64,000 nucleotides of DNA from Paenibacillus sp. Root444D2 (GTDB taxonomy: Bacteria > Bacillota > Bacilli > Paenibacillales > NBRC-103111): assembly GCF_001426375.1 (NCBI RefSeq), contig NZ_LMEO01000050.1, forward strand, positions 608,844-672,843, given 5' to 3'. How positions within the stretch are numbered: the first letter of the stretch is position 1; every line of letters begins with the position of its first letter. The position numbers and the translations under genes were made by a program. The notes below the pieces were generated by a model. That model saw only the letters and a program-made list of their open reading frames with translations, had not been told where the DNA came from and ran no database searches. Of this stretch, positions 1 through 7,228 are shown piece by piece.

Positions 1-51
1 CCATCCATAAACGCTCGTCTTTTCCAACTTTATCCACTCCAATTTGTTTTA

Positions 52-141
52 CGTTAACTGCCAAATAGTTCGACAGGCCGCCAAGTTACCGGCATCCCGT
101 AATCATGAAGCATTTGTTCCCGTTAACAAAGGATGTTCCAT
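52..141 (-). repeat. Stem-loop repeat R1, at 3' end of lipoprotein gene
   Basis: Read on the minus strand it begins right after the lipoprotein stop with GTTAACGGGAACAAATG and ends with GAACTATTTGGCAG, matching the two conserved ends of the R2-R9 family. The middle holds a short GCCG/CGGC stem. This is a degenerate copy, aligned by eye. Confidence 0.5.
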
Positions 142-143
142 TT

Positions 144-527
144 TCAGTTTCGAACAAAATTATCAGAAACTACCGTTTTTCTCCATTCTACTCTTATACT
201 GTACGAACCAGGCTGCAAATTTGAAAATGTCTTTTTATCTGTATATTCTTCTCCAGGATCCAAATCAATGTAGTCTTTTACTGGAACATTACCTTCTTCT
301 ACTAATTTGTTGTCTCTATGTAACTTATAGCTTGCTCCTCCAATAACAGTTACCCTTTTTCCACTTTGATTTTTGAATGTATAAGTCACTGTTGTTGCTG
401 AATCTAAATTTTCTACATTGACGGTACCGAGTAAGTCCGAATGTTCTTTTTTACCTTTTAAACACCCAGCAAAAATCATGGACACCATTATTACTAACAG
501 AATAATCAAGTAACTTCTCTTATTCAT
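144..527 (-). CDS. Small lipoprotein of unknown function
   Basis: This 127-residue protein starts with a lipoprotein signal peptide: a short basic start, a hydrophobic stretch to about residue 20, and the lipobox FAGC with the cysteine to be lipidated. It is therefore probably anchored to the outer face of the membrane. The rest (about residues 30-127) looks like one small beta-rich domain with an Asn/Ser/Thr-rich middle and two short basic stretches. I do not recognise the family. The next minus-strand gene (682-1116) encodes another small exported or membrane-anchored protein, and stem-loop repeats lie on both sides, so the pair looks like accessory cargo rather than an operon. Function unknown. 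Confidence 0.7.
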   Translation of the reverse strand: MNKRSYLIILLVIMVSMIFAGCLKGKKEHSDLLGTVNVENLDSATTVTYTFKNQSGKRVTVIGGASYKLHRDNKLVEEGNVPVKDYIDLDPGEEYTDKKTFSNLQPGSYSIRVEWRKTVVSDNFVRN

Positions 528-599
528 TCATGTCACCTCTAGTACCTTAACGAACTATTTATTCAATTTGTTGCTCTTACCTGATTTCAATAACCTCTA

Positions 600-681
600 T
601 TACTCTAACGAAACCAGGGAGCAGCTGCCGCGTGGCGAGATGCTCCCTGGTTATTGCGCTATCGTTTCCGTTAGCTCAATC
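600..681 (-). repeat. Stem-loop repeat R2
   Basis: It holds perfect 12-bp inverted arms, AACCAGGGAGCA (612-623) and TGCTCCCTGGTT (641-652). On the minus strand the 5' end GAGCTAACGGAAACGATAG directly follows the stop codon of the 682-1116 gene. This is the cleanest example of the family and may also act as a transcription terminator, although no T-run follows it. Confidence 0.75.
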
Positions 682-1116
682 TCATTTACCCTTGACGACA
701 TTATTATCAATTAAAAATTCATCAAAAAAGGTCTTTAGTCGATCGTTAATATCATTAGTCATACGAAAATAAACTCCATTGATTTGGATATCTTGATTCG
801 GTCCAAACGACATACCTATTATCTTTTTGTTTTCTTTATCGTACAGTTGAAGACTTCCGCTACCAGTCCATGGATTCGGCTTCGTCTTACGGTATGTGGT
901 TGCTCTCAATGACTGGATAAAATGATTAATTTCTGTTATGTTCTCTGTCTTGTAGAATAAGCCGTTTCCCCCGTGTCGATATTCTATCTTTACGACATCT
1001 CCTGGTGGTGCAATCTCATCAATACTAAGCGAAGCAGATTGTAATTGAAACTTAGACAGTACCACCATTCCAATCACAAGAACTAAAATAACACATACTA
1101 AAATAGGTTTCCGCAT
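682..1116 (-). CDS. Small membrane-anchored or secreted protein, unknown function
   Basis: The 144-residue protein has one N-terminal hydrophobic segment (about residues 4-21) after a short basic start. It is either a signal peptide or, since no clear cleavage site or lipobox is visible, a membrane anchor. The remaining 120 residues are soluble and presumably extracytoplasmic, with several charged patches and a GGNGLFYKTENITEIN stretch. I do not recognise the domain. A ribosome site (GGGGG) precedes the ATG. The gene has no obvious partner: its neighbours on the same strand are a lipoprotein and a YdcF-like protein, each separated by a stem-loop repeat. The stop codon lies directly against repeat R2. 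Confidence 0.65.
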   Translation of the reverse strand: MRKPILVCVILVLVIGMVVLSKFQLQSASLSIDEIAPPGDVVKIEYRHGGNGLFYKTENITEINHFIQSLRATTYRKTKPNPWTGSGSLQLYDKENKKIIGMSFGPNQDIQINGVYFRMTNDINDRLKTFFDEFLIDNNVVKGK

Positions 1117-1167
1117 ACGAATCCCCCTCTGCTTTTTAGACGATCAAAATGGGGATTGGTTGCATAA

Positions 1168-1256
1168 CCCTGCCCGTTAACGTAATGAAGGTCACCGATC
1201 AAACCGGCAGCCTCGCCCTAGGGGTTCATTACAACTATCGTTCCTCGTTAGCTCAA
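1168..1256 (-). repeat. Stem-loop repeat R3, overlapping the stop of the YdcF-like gene
   Basis: On the minus strand it starts TTGAGCTAACGAGGAACGAT and ends CGTTAACGGGCAG. The arms GTAATGAA (1182-1189) and TTCATTAC (1225-1232) form the stem. The TAA stop of the preceding gene lies inside the conserved AGCTAACG of the repeat, so the repeat supplies the stop codon. Confidence 0.7.
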
Positions 1257-1856
1257 CTCAACACCAAAATCCATCAATTGGTTGTTCCTTATATATGTAA
1301 TTATTTTTTTGCACTCTTCCCTTACTCTTGCTGTTCCTATTTCATTCATAAACCAAGTATCTCTTCTTGTATCTTCGTCATTGACTGGACAAAATGTATA
1401 AGAAATTGAATCGGGCAGAAATGTCATCATGGTTAGATGGCAACGCCGCATATGATAAGCAGTTGTAACAATCAAAATTCTTTGAACATTAGCTAATCCC
1501 ATACTGCTCTCCAATACTTCTGAAGAAAATATAACATTTTCTTTTGTATACTTAGATAATGGTTCGATCAAGATATCCTCTTTAGGAATGCCTTGTTTTA
1601 TTGCTTCTTCTCTCATCATTTTTGCCTCAACATCATTTTGACCATCCCATTGCATCCCACCTGAAAACAAGATTCTTGGAGCACGTTTTTGTTTGTATAG
1701 CTTAATTGCTTCAGGGACTCGATATATTAAAGATTTTTGGCTTCCAAACACAAAAATAACATCGCCTTTAGAACCATCATCCACCAGATTATTAAATAAT
1801 ATCGAGTCAATATGATTTTGAAGAAGGTTCTCAGGATCGAACTGCGAGATCAGCAA
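1248..1856 (-). CDS. YdcF/SanA (DUF218) family protein
   Basis: The 202-residue protein carries the family signature: the strand GDVIFVFGSQ (about residues 30-39), a predicted helix with PEAIKLYK, RILFSGGMQW, a conserved acidic ILIEPLSKYTKEN segment, and ILIVTTAYHMRR near residues 127-138. DUF218 proteins (YdcF, ElyC, SanA) have a Rossmann-like fold and are linked to envelope or S-adenosylmethionine-binding functions, but the reaction is unsettled. No membrane segment is visible, unlike SanA and ElyC, so this one is probably cytoplasmic. The start is TTG, chosen because GGAGGGATTAAA precedes it at good spacing. The last two codons and stop (AGC TAA) overlap repeat R3. Confidence 0.75.
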   Translation of the reverse strand: MLISQFDPENLLQNHIDSILFNNLVDDGSKGDVIFVFGSQKSLIYRVPEAIKLYKQKRAPRILFSGGMQWDGQNDVEAKMMREEAIKQGIPKEDILIEPLSKYTKENVIFSSEVLESSMGLANVQRILIVTTAYHMRRCHLTMMTFLPDSISYTFCPVNDEDTRRDTWFMNEIGTARVREECKKIITYIRNNQLMDFGVELS

Positions 1857-2107
1857 TTTAATCCCTCCATTACTTTTTCCTTTTATTGTAACACAAACCT
1901 AGCACCTGAATCGCATTGCGTTATCCTGCCCCTTCCTTAACGTCACCCAGTCAAAAAGCATGCTAATGATCTTTGACAGGATCTCGGAGGTTTTACAATT
2001 TCCTTTCCAACAAATGACTGGATGTCCATGTTAGAAAACGTTGCTTATTAACCGAAAATCGTGGTTTTGCGTCATGTTTAGTCACATGGTACAAGCAAAA
2101 CAACATA

Positions 2108-2145
2108 TATAATATACCAGGCGTTATTTGTTTGAAGGAGGAAGG
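2108..2145 (+). promoter_or_regulatory. Likely -10 box and ribosome site of the 2-hydroxyacid dehydrogenase gene
   Basis: A TATAAT box lies at 2108-2113 and a strong GGAGGAAGG ribosome site at about 2137-2145, 5-6 bases before the ATG at 2151. I do not see a good -35 at the right spacing. The 294 bases from 1857 to 2150 contain nothing else I can name. Confidence 0.45.
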
Positions 2146-2150
2146 TAATT

Positions 2151-3113
2151 ATGGCTTGGAAACCAAGAAAAGTCGCTATTGTCGGGATGGGATTAGTTGG
2201 TTCAAACTGTGCTTACGCCATAATCAATCAATCCGTTTGCGAAGAATTAATGCTTATTAATCGCACACCAGAATACGCATTGGCCCAAGCATTAGACCTG
2301 TCTCACTGCATGGACTTCACTCACTCGCGCACCCAAGTATTTGCGGGCAATTACGATCAATGTGGGGATGTGGACGTTGTGATTCTGACACCCGGGGCAA
2401 GCATGAACAAAGATCAAAATCGTCTTGATCTTATGGAATCTTCCATTCATATCATGAAGGATATCATTCAACCGATCATGCAAAGCGGGTTTAACGGAAT
2501 CTTCCTTGTCGCCACAAATCCTGTAGACATCATTACATATACTGTATGGAAACTATCCAGTCTTCCACGAAATCGTGTGATCGGAACAGGCACCTCCATC
2601 GATTGTTCACGGCTGAAAAAGATCTTATCCGAAATCTTCCCAGTCGAACCGAAGAGCGTACAAGGGTATGTAATGGGCGAACATGGTGAATCCCAGTTCG
2701 TGGCTTGGTCACACGTAACTATTGGCGGTAAACCGTTGCATCAGATCATAAGCCAGCATCCGCATCGATTCGGTCTCGTCGATCTTGACCAATTGGAACA
2801 ACGGACCAAACTGGCTGGATGGGAAATATTCAACCTTAAAGGATCCACTTCTTTTGGTATCGGCAATGCATTGGCTTTCATCACTCGATCTGTATTAAAC
2901 GACGATCACAAGATTATCGCCGTGTCCGCGATCTTAGATGGAGAATACGGTGAGAGAAACGTATGTGTTGGCGTTCCGGCCATCATATCTCGAGATGGCG
3001 TTAAGGAAGTAGTTGAGCTACATCTCGATAATATGGAACAAGAGAAATTTCGTTACTCCTGCGGCGTAATTCGTAAGCACCTTCTTCAAGCGTCTATGAT
3101 CGGCAGTTTGTGA
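2151..3113 (+). CDS. L-lactate dehydrogenase-like L-2-hydroxyacid dehydrogenase
   Basis: The 320-residue protein is full length for the LDH/MDH family. It has the NAD-binding glycine motif GMGLVGSNCAYA (residues 10-21), the active-site loop with arginine QNRLDL (R109 of LDH numbering), NPVDIITY, the substrate-binding arginine in DCSRLKK (R171), the catalytic histidine in GEHGESQ (H195) and KGST (T246). By hand alignment the main specificity position 102, Gln in lactate and Arg in malate dehydrogenases, is Met, and position 237, usually Ala, is Gly. Both changes would widen the pocket for larger 2-keto acids, so lactate may not be the main substrate. It is monocistronic on the plus strand, unlike its neighbours. 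A 9-bp inverted pair GGAATCCAA/TTGGATTCC (3134-3228) follows; no classical terminator is seen. Confidence 0.85.
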   Translation: MAWKPRKVAIVGMGLVGSNCAYAIINQSVCEELMLINRTPEYALAQALDLSHCMDFTHSRTQVFAGNYDQCGDVDVVILTPGASMNKDQNRLDLMESSIHIMKDIIQPIMQSGFNGIFLVATNPVDIITYTVWKLSSLPRNRVIGTGTSIDCSRLKKILSEIFPVEPKSVQGYVMGEHGESQFVAWSHVTIGGKPLHQIISQHPHRFGLVDLDQLEQRTKLAGWEIFNLKGSTSFGIGNALAFITRSVLNDDHKIIAVSAILDGEYGERNVCVGVPAIISRDGVKEVVELHLDNMEQEKFRYSCGVIRKHLLQASMIGSL

Positions 3114-3243
3114 TGCCCACAACAGAACAACAAGGGAATCCAATCCAACCGCAAATCCAAAACTTCGAATCAGGTGTCAACACATACACCGACTGCATAC
3201 AGTGATTTCTTCTAGAGTTGGATTCCATGCATGTTGTGCATCA

Positions 3244-3579
3244 CTAAACATTTTCCGCCTCCCCTTCGCTTTCATTAAACTCTCGTATCCCGTTAACTCT
3301 TTTAACAGAAGGATTGCTTAATAGAGGAATGTAGTCCTCCATTTTCATATTCATTGGGAACCAATGTATGAATTCAGTTAATGCTGGTGCCTGCCCCAAA
3401 CTACTGATATTTTTCAGGCCTTTCATGCTTTCCAGAAGAATTTTTCTCAACCTAGGTAAGCCGCTCAATACGGGTAGTACCTCTACATTGGTAAGCGATT
3501 GAAGGAAAAGGTATTGCAGACCAGTTAGGGTGGAAATGAATTTCTTTCTCGTTTGTAACCCGTGGTTTAAATTAATTTT
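3244..3579 (-). pseudogene. C-terminal remnant of a leucine-rich-repeat protein
   Basis: The frame from about 3579 to the stop at 3244 reads as tandem LRR-like units of about 21-23 residues: LTGLQYLFLQSLTNVEVL, then LSGLPRLRKILLESMKGLKN, then ALTEFIHWF. It has no start codon with a ribosome site. A stop just upstream (3580-3582) and overlap with the end of the GNAT gene show that the 5' part is gone. Proteins of this sort are often intracellular LRR proteins of unknown partner. The N-terminal domain that would define its role is lost. Confidence 0.6.
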
Positions 3580-3977
3580 TTAGTCAGAATGATTTCCATC
3601 GGCTCATTTTCGAGTAATAAACATCCAGCATCCCTATATCCTAAATTTCTGTAGAAGTGCTGTGCCTCTTCATTAGCCTGAGTAGACGTCATAACCAATT
3701 TAAAGCCATTTTGTTTCATTTCATCTTCCCATAATAGGACAACTTGCTTGCCTACACCCTTGCCTCGATATAGTTCGTCAACCCAAATCATATTCATGAA
3801 GGGTGTGTTATCCCAGAAATATCCGTACCTCATCCATCCAATATTACTTTCATCTTGGTTCCGTAGTATGTATATTTCTTTTTTCTTTATTTTTGGCAAT
3901 ATTAAGTTCTCTAAAATATGATGGTCACGTTCTCGTATGTATCCATAGTCTGAATCAGTTGCAACAACTATCTTCAT
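3567..3977 (-). CDS. GNAT-family N-acetyltransferase
   Basis: The 136-residue protein has the GNAT core. A central strand MIWVDELYRG leads into the acetyl-CoA loop YRGKGVGKQVV (Q/R-x-x-G-x-G/A), followed by LWEDEMKQNGFKLVMTSTQANEEAQHFYRNLGYRDAG, which is the usual C-terminal N-A-x-x-F-Y-x-x-x-G-F/Y signature. It would move an acetyl group from acetyl-CoA to an amine; the substrate cannot be told. I place the start at 3977 because GGGAGGAAAG sits directly upstream of that ATG; an ATG ten codons earlier lacks a ribosome site. The 3' end overlaps the LRR remnant. Confidence 0.85.
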   Translation of the reverse strand: MKIVVATDSDYGYIRERDHHILENLILPKIKKKEIYILRNQDESNIGWMRYGYFWDNTPFMNMIWVDELYRGKGVGKQVVLLWEDEMKQNGFKLVMTSTQANEEAQHFYRNLGYRDAGCLLLENEPMEIILTKKLI

Positions 3978-4069
3978 CTTTCCTCCCCTTGATGCCAGAG
4001 TAATCAACTAATATCTATCTTTTGTAAACTGCCAGCTAACAGAGTGAAAACTGCCGTACAGCAGCCCTT

Positions 4070-4124
4070 CTGCCCGTTAGCGTAACAACAAGCTACGCTG
4101 ACATCCGTAATGGATGCATCTCGA
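4070..4124 (-). repeat. Stem-loop repeat R4, at 3' end of VOC gene
   Basis: It follows the VOC stop codon on the minus strand and ends with the conserved CGCTAACGGGCAG. It can form two small stems, GCATCC/GGATG and CGTA/TACG. The 5' end (AGTTAATCGAG) is more diverged than in R2, R3 and R7. Confidence 0.45.
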
Positions 4125-4463
4125 TTAACTGAGAACCTCGACAGTAAATCCACCGGGGGCTTTGACATAGAAAGTCCAAGCATGTGACCTTTGTGGTGGC
4201 TCCACCTTAAACCCATCATCCTTCAAGCGTTGATTGATCTCGTTAACCCGATCCTCGCTCTCCTGAATGAAGCCGATATGAAAGGTGTTGGGATAGCTGA
4301 CTTGATCACCTTTCATCAAGGTAAACACTAACCCGCTGTCGTCAAATAGTACAGCGAATGAATTACCACGCGTATTCCGGATTTGTAATTCGAAATATTT
4401 CTCCAAGAACTCACTAGCCGCTTTAACGTCGTTGACCGTGAGATTGAGATGATTTAGTTTCAT
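4125..4463 (-). CDS. VOC-family (glyoxalase/bleomycin-resistance fold) protein
   Basis: The 112-residue single-domain protein begins MKLNHLNLTVNDVKAASEFLEK, the typical first beta-alpha unit of VOC enzymes with the metal-ligand histidine at residue 5. The second half has NTFHIGFI and ends with PGGFTVEVLS, where the last glutamate is the usual metal ligand. Such proteins are metal-dependent isomerases or dioxygenases, or drug-binding proteins; the substrate is unknown. GAGGAAG precedes the ATG. It is flanked by stem-loop repeats R4 and R5, which fits the accessory pattern of this stretch. Confidence 0.8.
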   Translation of the reverse strand: MKLNHLNLTVNDVKAASEFLEKYFELQIRNTRGNSFAVLFDDSGLVFTLMKGDQVSYPNTFHIGFIQESEDRVNEINQRLKDDGFKVEPPQRSHAWTFYVKAPGGFTVEVLS

Positions 4464-4570
4464 AAACTACACTTCCTCTTCTTAGTGATTTATTCCATAA
4501 AGATTATTGTCTTTTACATAGCTAAAAATTTGATTTTAATATCCATATTTTAACACAATGTTATGCTAAT

Positions 4571-4640
4571 CTGTTTAATGAAGAAAGAAGAGCTACATCT
4601 CACAGCAAGCTCCTCTACTATCTTATCCGTTAGTAATTAA
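4571..4640 (-). repeat. Stem-loop repeat R5, diverged
   Basis: On the minus strand ATTACTAACGGATAAGATAG matches the 5' end of the family, followed by GGAGCTTGCTGTG with a GAGCT/AGCTC stem. A separate 3'-type end, CTGCCCGTTCAA on the plus strand, lies at 4648-4659 directly after a short open frame ending KQNDEDLLVRH, possibly the tail of a lost gene. Confidence 0.4.
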
Positions 4641-4739
4641 TCTCTTCTGCCCGTTCAATGACGGACTAAGAGATCTTCATCATTTTGCTTAAAAAATAGC
4701 TCCTTCGGGAATGAGATAATGTTCTTGTCACCCGACAAC

Positions 4740-5927
4740 TTATGACGGTTCCGTAATACTCATGGAGAAGATCATTGGAGATAACAAAGAAGTAATGATA
4801 GCGACCACAATGACAGCATCTTGAATTTCCTTGTTAATGACTCCCAATCTCATGCCGATCGATGCCGCAACAACGATTAGTGTCATACGTGACGAGAGCA
4901 AAAATCCGCCTGCCAGAGCTCTCCTCATGCCTAGAATCGGTCCGAGACACATCATCGGGAGAACTTTAACGATATAGGCTGTAGATAGAAGAAGGGGAAC
5001 CCAACCTAACGCCTCGGGGGATCTCACAAACTCTGATATATTAAAACGGAATCCGACCATGACGAAGAAAATAGGAATAATCAAGCCGTAGCCTATTCCT
5101 TCTAACTGCTCCTTAAACGGATGATGATCATGAAGATGAAAACTCGCTAAAAGAAACCCCGCCAAAAAACTACCTAGAATAGCCTCTGACCCTGTCATAT
5201 CAGTAATGATTCCATATAGGCCGAGAACAGCCAGTAGCCCCTGCAATCGGACCACGGAATTCTTGTGGAATTCCTTATGCCAAAATGAGGTTTTCCTCAG
5301 TCTGAATATGGCTTGATAGATAATTACGGATAAAGGCAGAAGCAAACCTACGGAAGCCTGACGCCACGTAAATCCAATATGGTAGGATCCTCCAATGATG
5401 GAGAGGATGATCATTGTGATGAGATCGGCGAGAATTGCGGACGTTAGAAGCAGTTGGCCATACTGGCTTTTGATGACTCCCGTTTCCTTGAGGACCGGCA
5501 TCACAATCCCGAGTGAGGTTGTCAAAAGAATAAGCATAATCATCCAGGACTTTATTGAGGGGTCTATTTGGTGAATTCTTGTACCTAACAGAAAAGCCAA
5601 CAAAGCGCTCCCCACAAAGACTAACAATCCGATAATAAGAGGGTTTTGCCGGACATTCGCTCCTTTTTGATAACGAAGGAATTTAAAATCTATCTCCATA
5701 CCTGACAAGAACATTAAATAATAAAGTCCAAACTCACTAAGACCGTCCAGCCATTTCATTTGCTCCTGATGAAACAACCCTCTACCGTAGTAGGAAAGTA
5801 GTATCCCTAAAATCAAATAGGCCAAGACCGAAGGAATCCGGATAACTTTCATTCTGCTAAGCAGCATTTGCACAACAAATATACTTAGATACAACCAAAA
5901 AAGAGGTATTAAAGCACCATGTCCCAA
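4740..5927 (-). CDS. Kef-type (CPA2) cation/proton antiporter, membrane part only
   Basis: The 395-residue protein is nearly all hydrophobic, with about 12 membrane segments, as in the CPA2 Na+/H+ exchanger domain. Recognisable parts are VLAYLILGILLSYYGRG, the early FGLYYLMFLSGMEIDFKFL segment with its acidic residues, LLTTSLGIVMPVL, and SEAILGSFLAGFLLASF. It would exchange K+ or Na+ for protons across the cytoplasmic membrane. The C-terminal nucleotide-binding (TrkA-N) domain of full-length KefB/KefC is absent, which is common among Bacillota relatives. The likely start is TTG with a GGGGG stretch upstream; this is not certain. No partner subunit lies nearby. Confidence 0.8.
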   Translation of the reverse strand: MGHGALIPLFWLYLSIFVVQMLLSRMKVIRIPSVLAYLILGILLSYYGRGLFHQEQMKWLDGLSEFGLYYLMFLSGMEIDFKFLRYQKGANVRQNPLIIGLLVFVGSALLAFLLGTRIHQIDPSIKSWMIMLILLTTSLGIVMPVLKETGVIKSQYGQLLLTSAILADLITMIILSIIGGSYHIGFTWRQASVGLLLPLSVIIYQAIFRLRKTSFWHKEFHKNSVVRLQGLLAVLGLYGIITDMTGSEAILGSFLAGFLLASFHLHDHHPFKEQLEGIGYGLIIPIFFVMVGFRFNISEFVRSPEALGWVPLLLSTAYIVKVLPMMCLGPILGMRRALAGGFLLSSRMTLIVVAASIGMRLGVINKEIQDAVIVVAIITSLLSPMIFSMSITEPS

Positions 5928-6094
5928 AATAATCAGTCCCCCATCCCTTATTAGGGTATGCTAGTCCGATTCGTAATTATAACTATCTGTATCCACTTTT
6001 GGTCTTATATTGCCTAGGATAATTGGACTCATTGTTCAGACCGTTGGCTTAACGCCCAGATGTACATCTATACAAAAATAATTAATTTGTAAAC

Positions 6095-6172
6095 ATGTTA
6101 AAAGGAGCTGCCCCGGCAGCTCCTTCATAGTTAGTATATAGTTATTTATTCAACTAACGTTTCCCATTAGCG
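6095..6172 (-). repeat. Stem-loop repeat R6, at 3' end of dinB-like gene
   Basis: It has perfect arms AAGGAGCTGCC (6102-6112) and GGCAGCTCCTT (6115-6125). On the minus strand CCGCTAATGGGAAACGTTAG follows the stop codon of the dinB-like gene almost at once, matching the family 5' end. Confidence 0.65.
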
Positions 6173-6179
6173 GATAGAA

Positions 6180-6659
6180 TTATATTACCGTTAAAATTTG
6201 ATTTTTATGATGGTTGTCGTGATCGTTAAATTCGTGAATGATATAAAGTAAGGAATAGGGTGTGCCAGTGTGCGGGCAAGTTTCTACTCCGTTCACGGTA
6301 ACATGTTTAGAAACAACGTCTCTATTGGCTAACAGTATTTCAACCAGTTGAAGACGGGTTAGCTTAAATTCATCTAGCAGGCGATCTTTAGAAATTCCCG
6401 ATCTGGCATATTCATAAGCTAATTTGTTAAATGAATCGAAATCCGGAAATACCATTTCTTCACCATTTTTAATCGTTGGTATAATCGTCGAGATGAGATA
6501 AGTATCCCAATTTTTAAGATGCGAAATAATTTCTCCTATTGATGCTTTTCTTTCAGCGATAGGTTGTAACCAAATGCTCCCGTCTACATCATGTAAGGTA
6601 TCCGTCCACTCTGTAAATTCTTTATACCGAAGAATCGTACTTTCACCCAAGCTAATCAT
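6180..6659 (-). CDS. DinB-superfamily protein
   Basis: The 159-residue protein fits the DinB four-helix bundle. The likely metal ligands are a histidine in the second helix (IGEIISHLKNWD, about residue 47) and the C-terminal HEFNDHDNHHKNQ cluster. DinB-like proteins are damage-inducible or thiol-linked metal-dependent enzymes such as bacillithiol transferases; the substrate cannot be inferred here. GGAG lies 8 bases before the ATG. The gene is followed by repeat R6 and has no operon partner. Confidence 0.75.
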   Translation of the reverse strand: MISLGESTILRYKEFTEWTDTLHDVDGSIWLQPIAERKASIGEIISHLKNWDTYLISTIIPTIKNGEEMVFPDFDSFNKLAYEYARSGISKDRLLDEFKLTRLQLVEILLANRDVVSKHVTVNGVETCPHTGTPYSLLYIIHEFNDHDNHHKNQILTVI

Positions 6660-6797
6660 ATTGGAATCTCCATTTCATCTTGGAATAATAACCCATTTCT
6701 ATGATACCGAATATACGTTCGTTTGTGAAGGTGTAATATTTAACTATACTGCCCTATACTTCAGCAAAATAGGGACCGTCAGACTTCCAGGAAGTTC

Positions 6798-6990
6798 TTA
6801 TTTAATAATGTATTTATCCGTCCCTGTTTCCTCAATTAATTCACGTATAATCGCAGCTTTTAGGCTTAAATCCTTTTCTTCAATGTTTTCGATGTTTTAT
6901 GAACCAATAGCAATTTATCCCCTTGGCATATTATAGCTCCAACGCTTTACGGACGGTAATGGGAAACATCCCCATATAATTCAATGTCAT
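6798..6990 (-). pseudogene. Remnant of a NUDIX hydrolase gene
   Basis: Three pieces of a NUDIX protein can be read in order on the minus strand but in shifted frames: MTLNYMGMFPITVRKA from an ATG at 6990, then GAIICQGDKLLLVHKTSK, then DLSLKAAIIRELIEETGT, which carries the NUDIX helix REL.EETG. The GEWDFPKGG-type segment that normally joins the last two is missing, and a stop follows 7 residues after the box. At least one frameshift and one deletion are needed. NUDIX enzymes cleave nucleoside diphosphate derivatives; this copy cannot work. Confidence 0.6.
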
Positions 6991-7055
6991 ACTCGTTATT
7001 TGTAATAATAGTCTTATTTAATGATGTGGGTAGGTTAAGGTTATTCTGAAAAACA

Positions 7056-7110
7056 AAAAAACCGTTTCTTAGTAAATAGAATTACCTATTTACGAAAGAA
7101 ACGGTTTTTA
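7056..7110 (-). terminator. Terminator of the araBDA operon
   Basis: A long stem of AAAAACCGTTTCTT and AAGAAACGGTTTTT type with an extra inner TAAATAG/CTATTTA pair. On the minus strand it is followed by a T-rich run. It lies about 120 bases after the araA stop. Confidence 0.8.
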
Positions 7111-7228
7111 CATTTTTCTCAAGGAAGCGGCGACGTCCCCCTGTCCAGCTTCTCCTTTTCGGGATCCGCCATCAGTTCTGAACTCCTCGATTGTCTCGGG
7201 TCCGCCTTCTTTTCGCCTTAGTTATAGA

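Noticed and set aside
1857..2107. Riboswitch or leader RNA upstream of the LDH-like gene
   Set aside because: No conserved aptamer, T-box or strong terminator/antiterminator pair could be seen.
3134..3228. Terminator after the LDH-like gene
   Set aside because: The 9-bp arms GGAATCCAA/TTGGATTCC are about 75 bases apart and have no T-run, so a terminator call is not supported.
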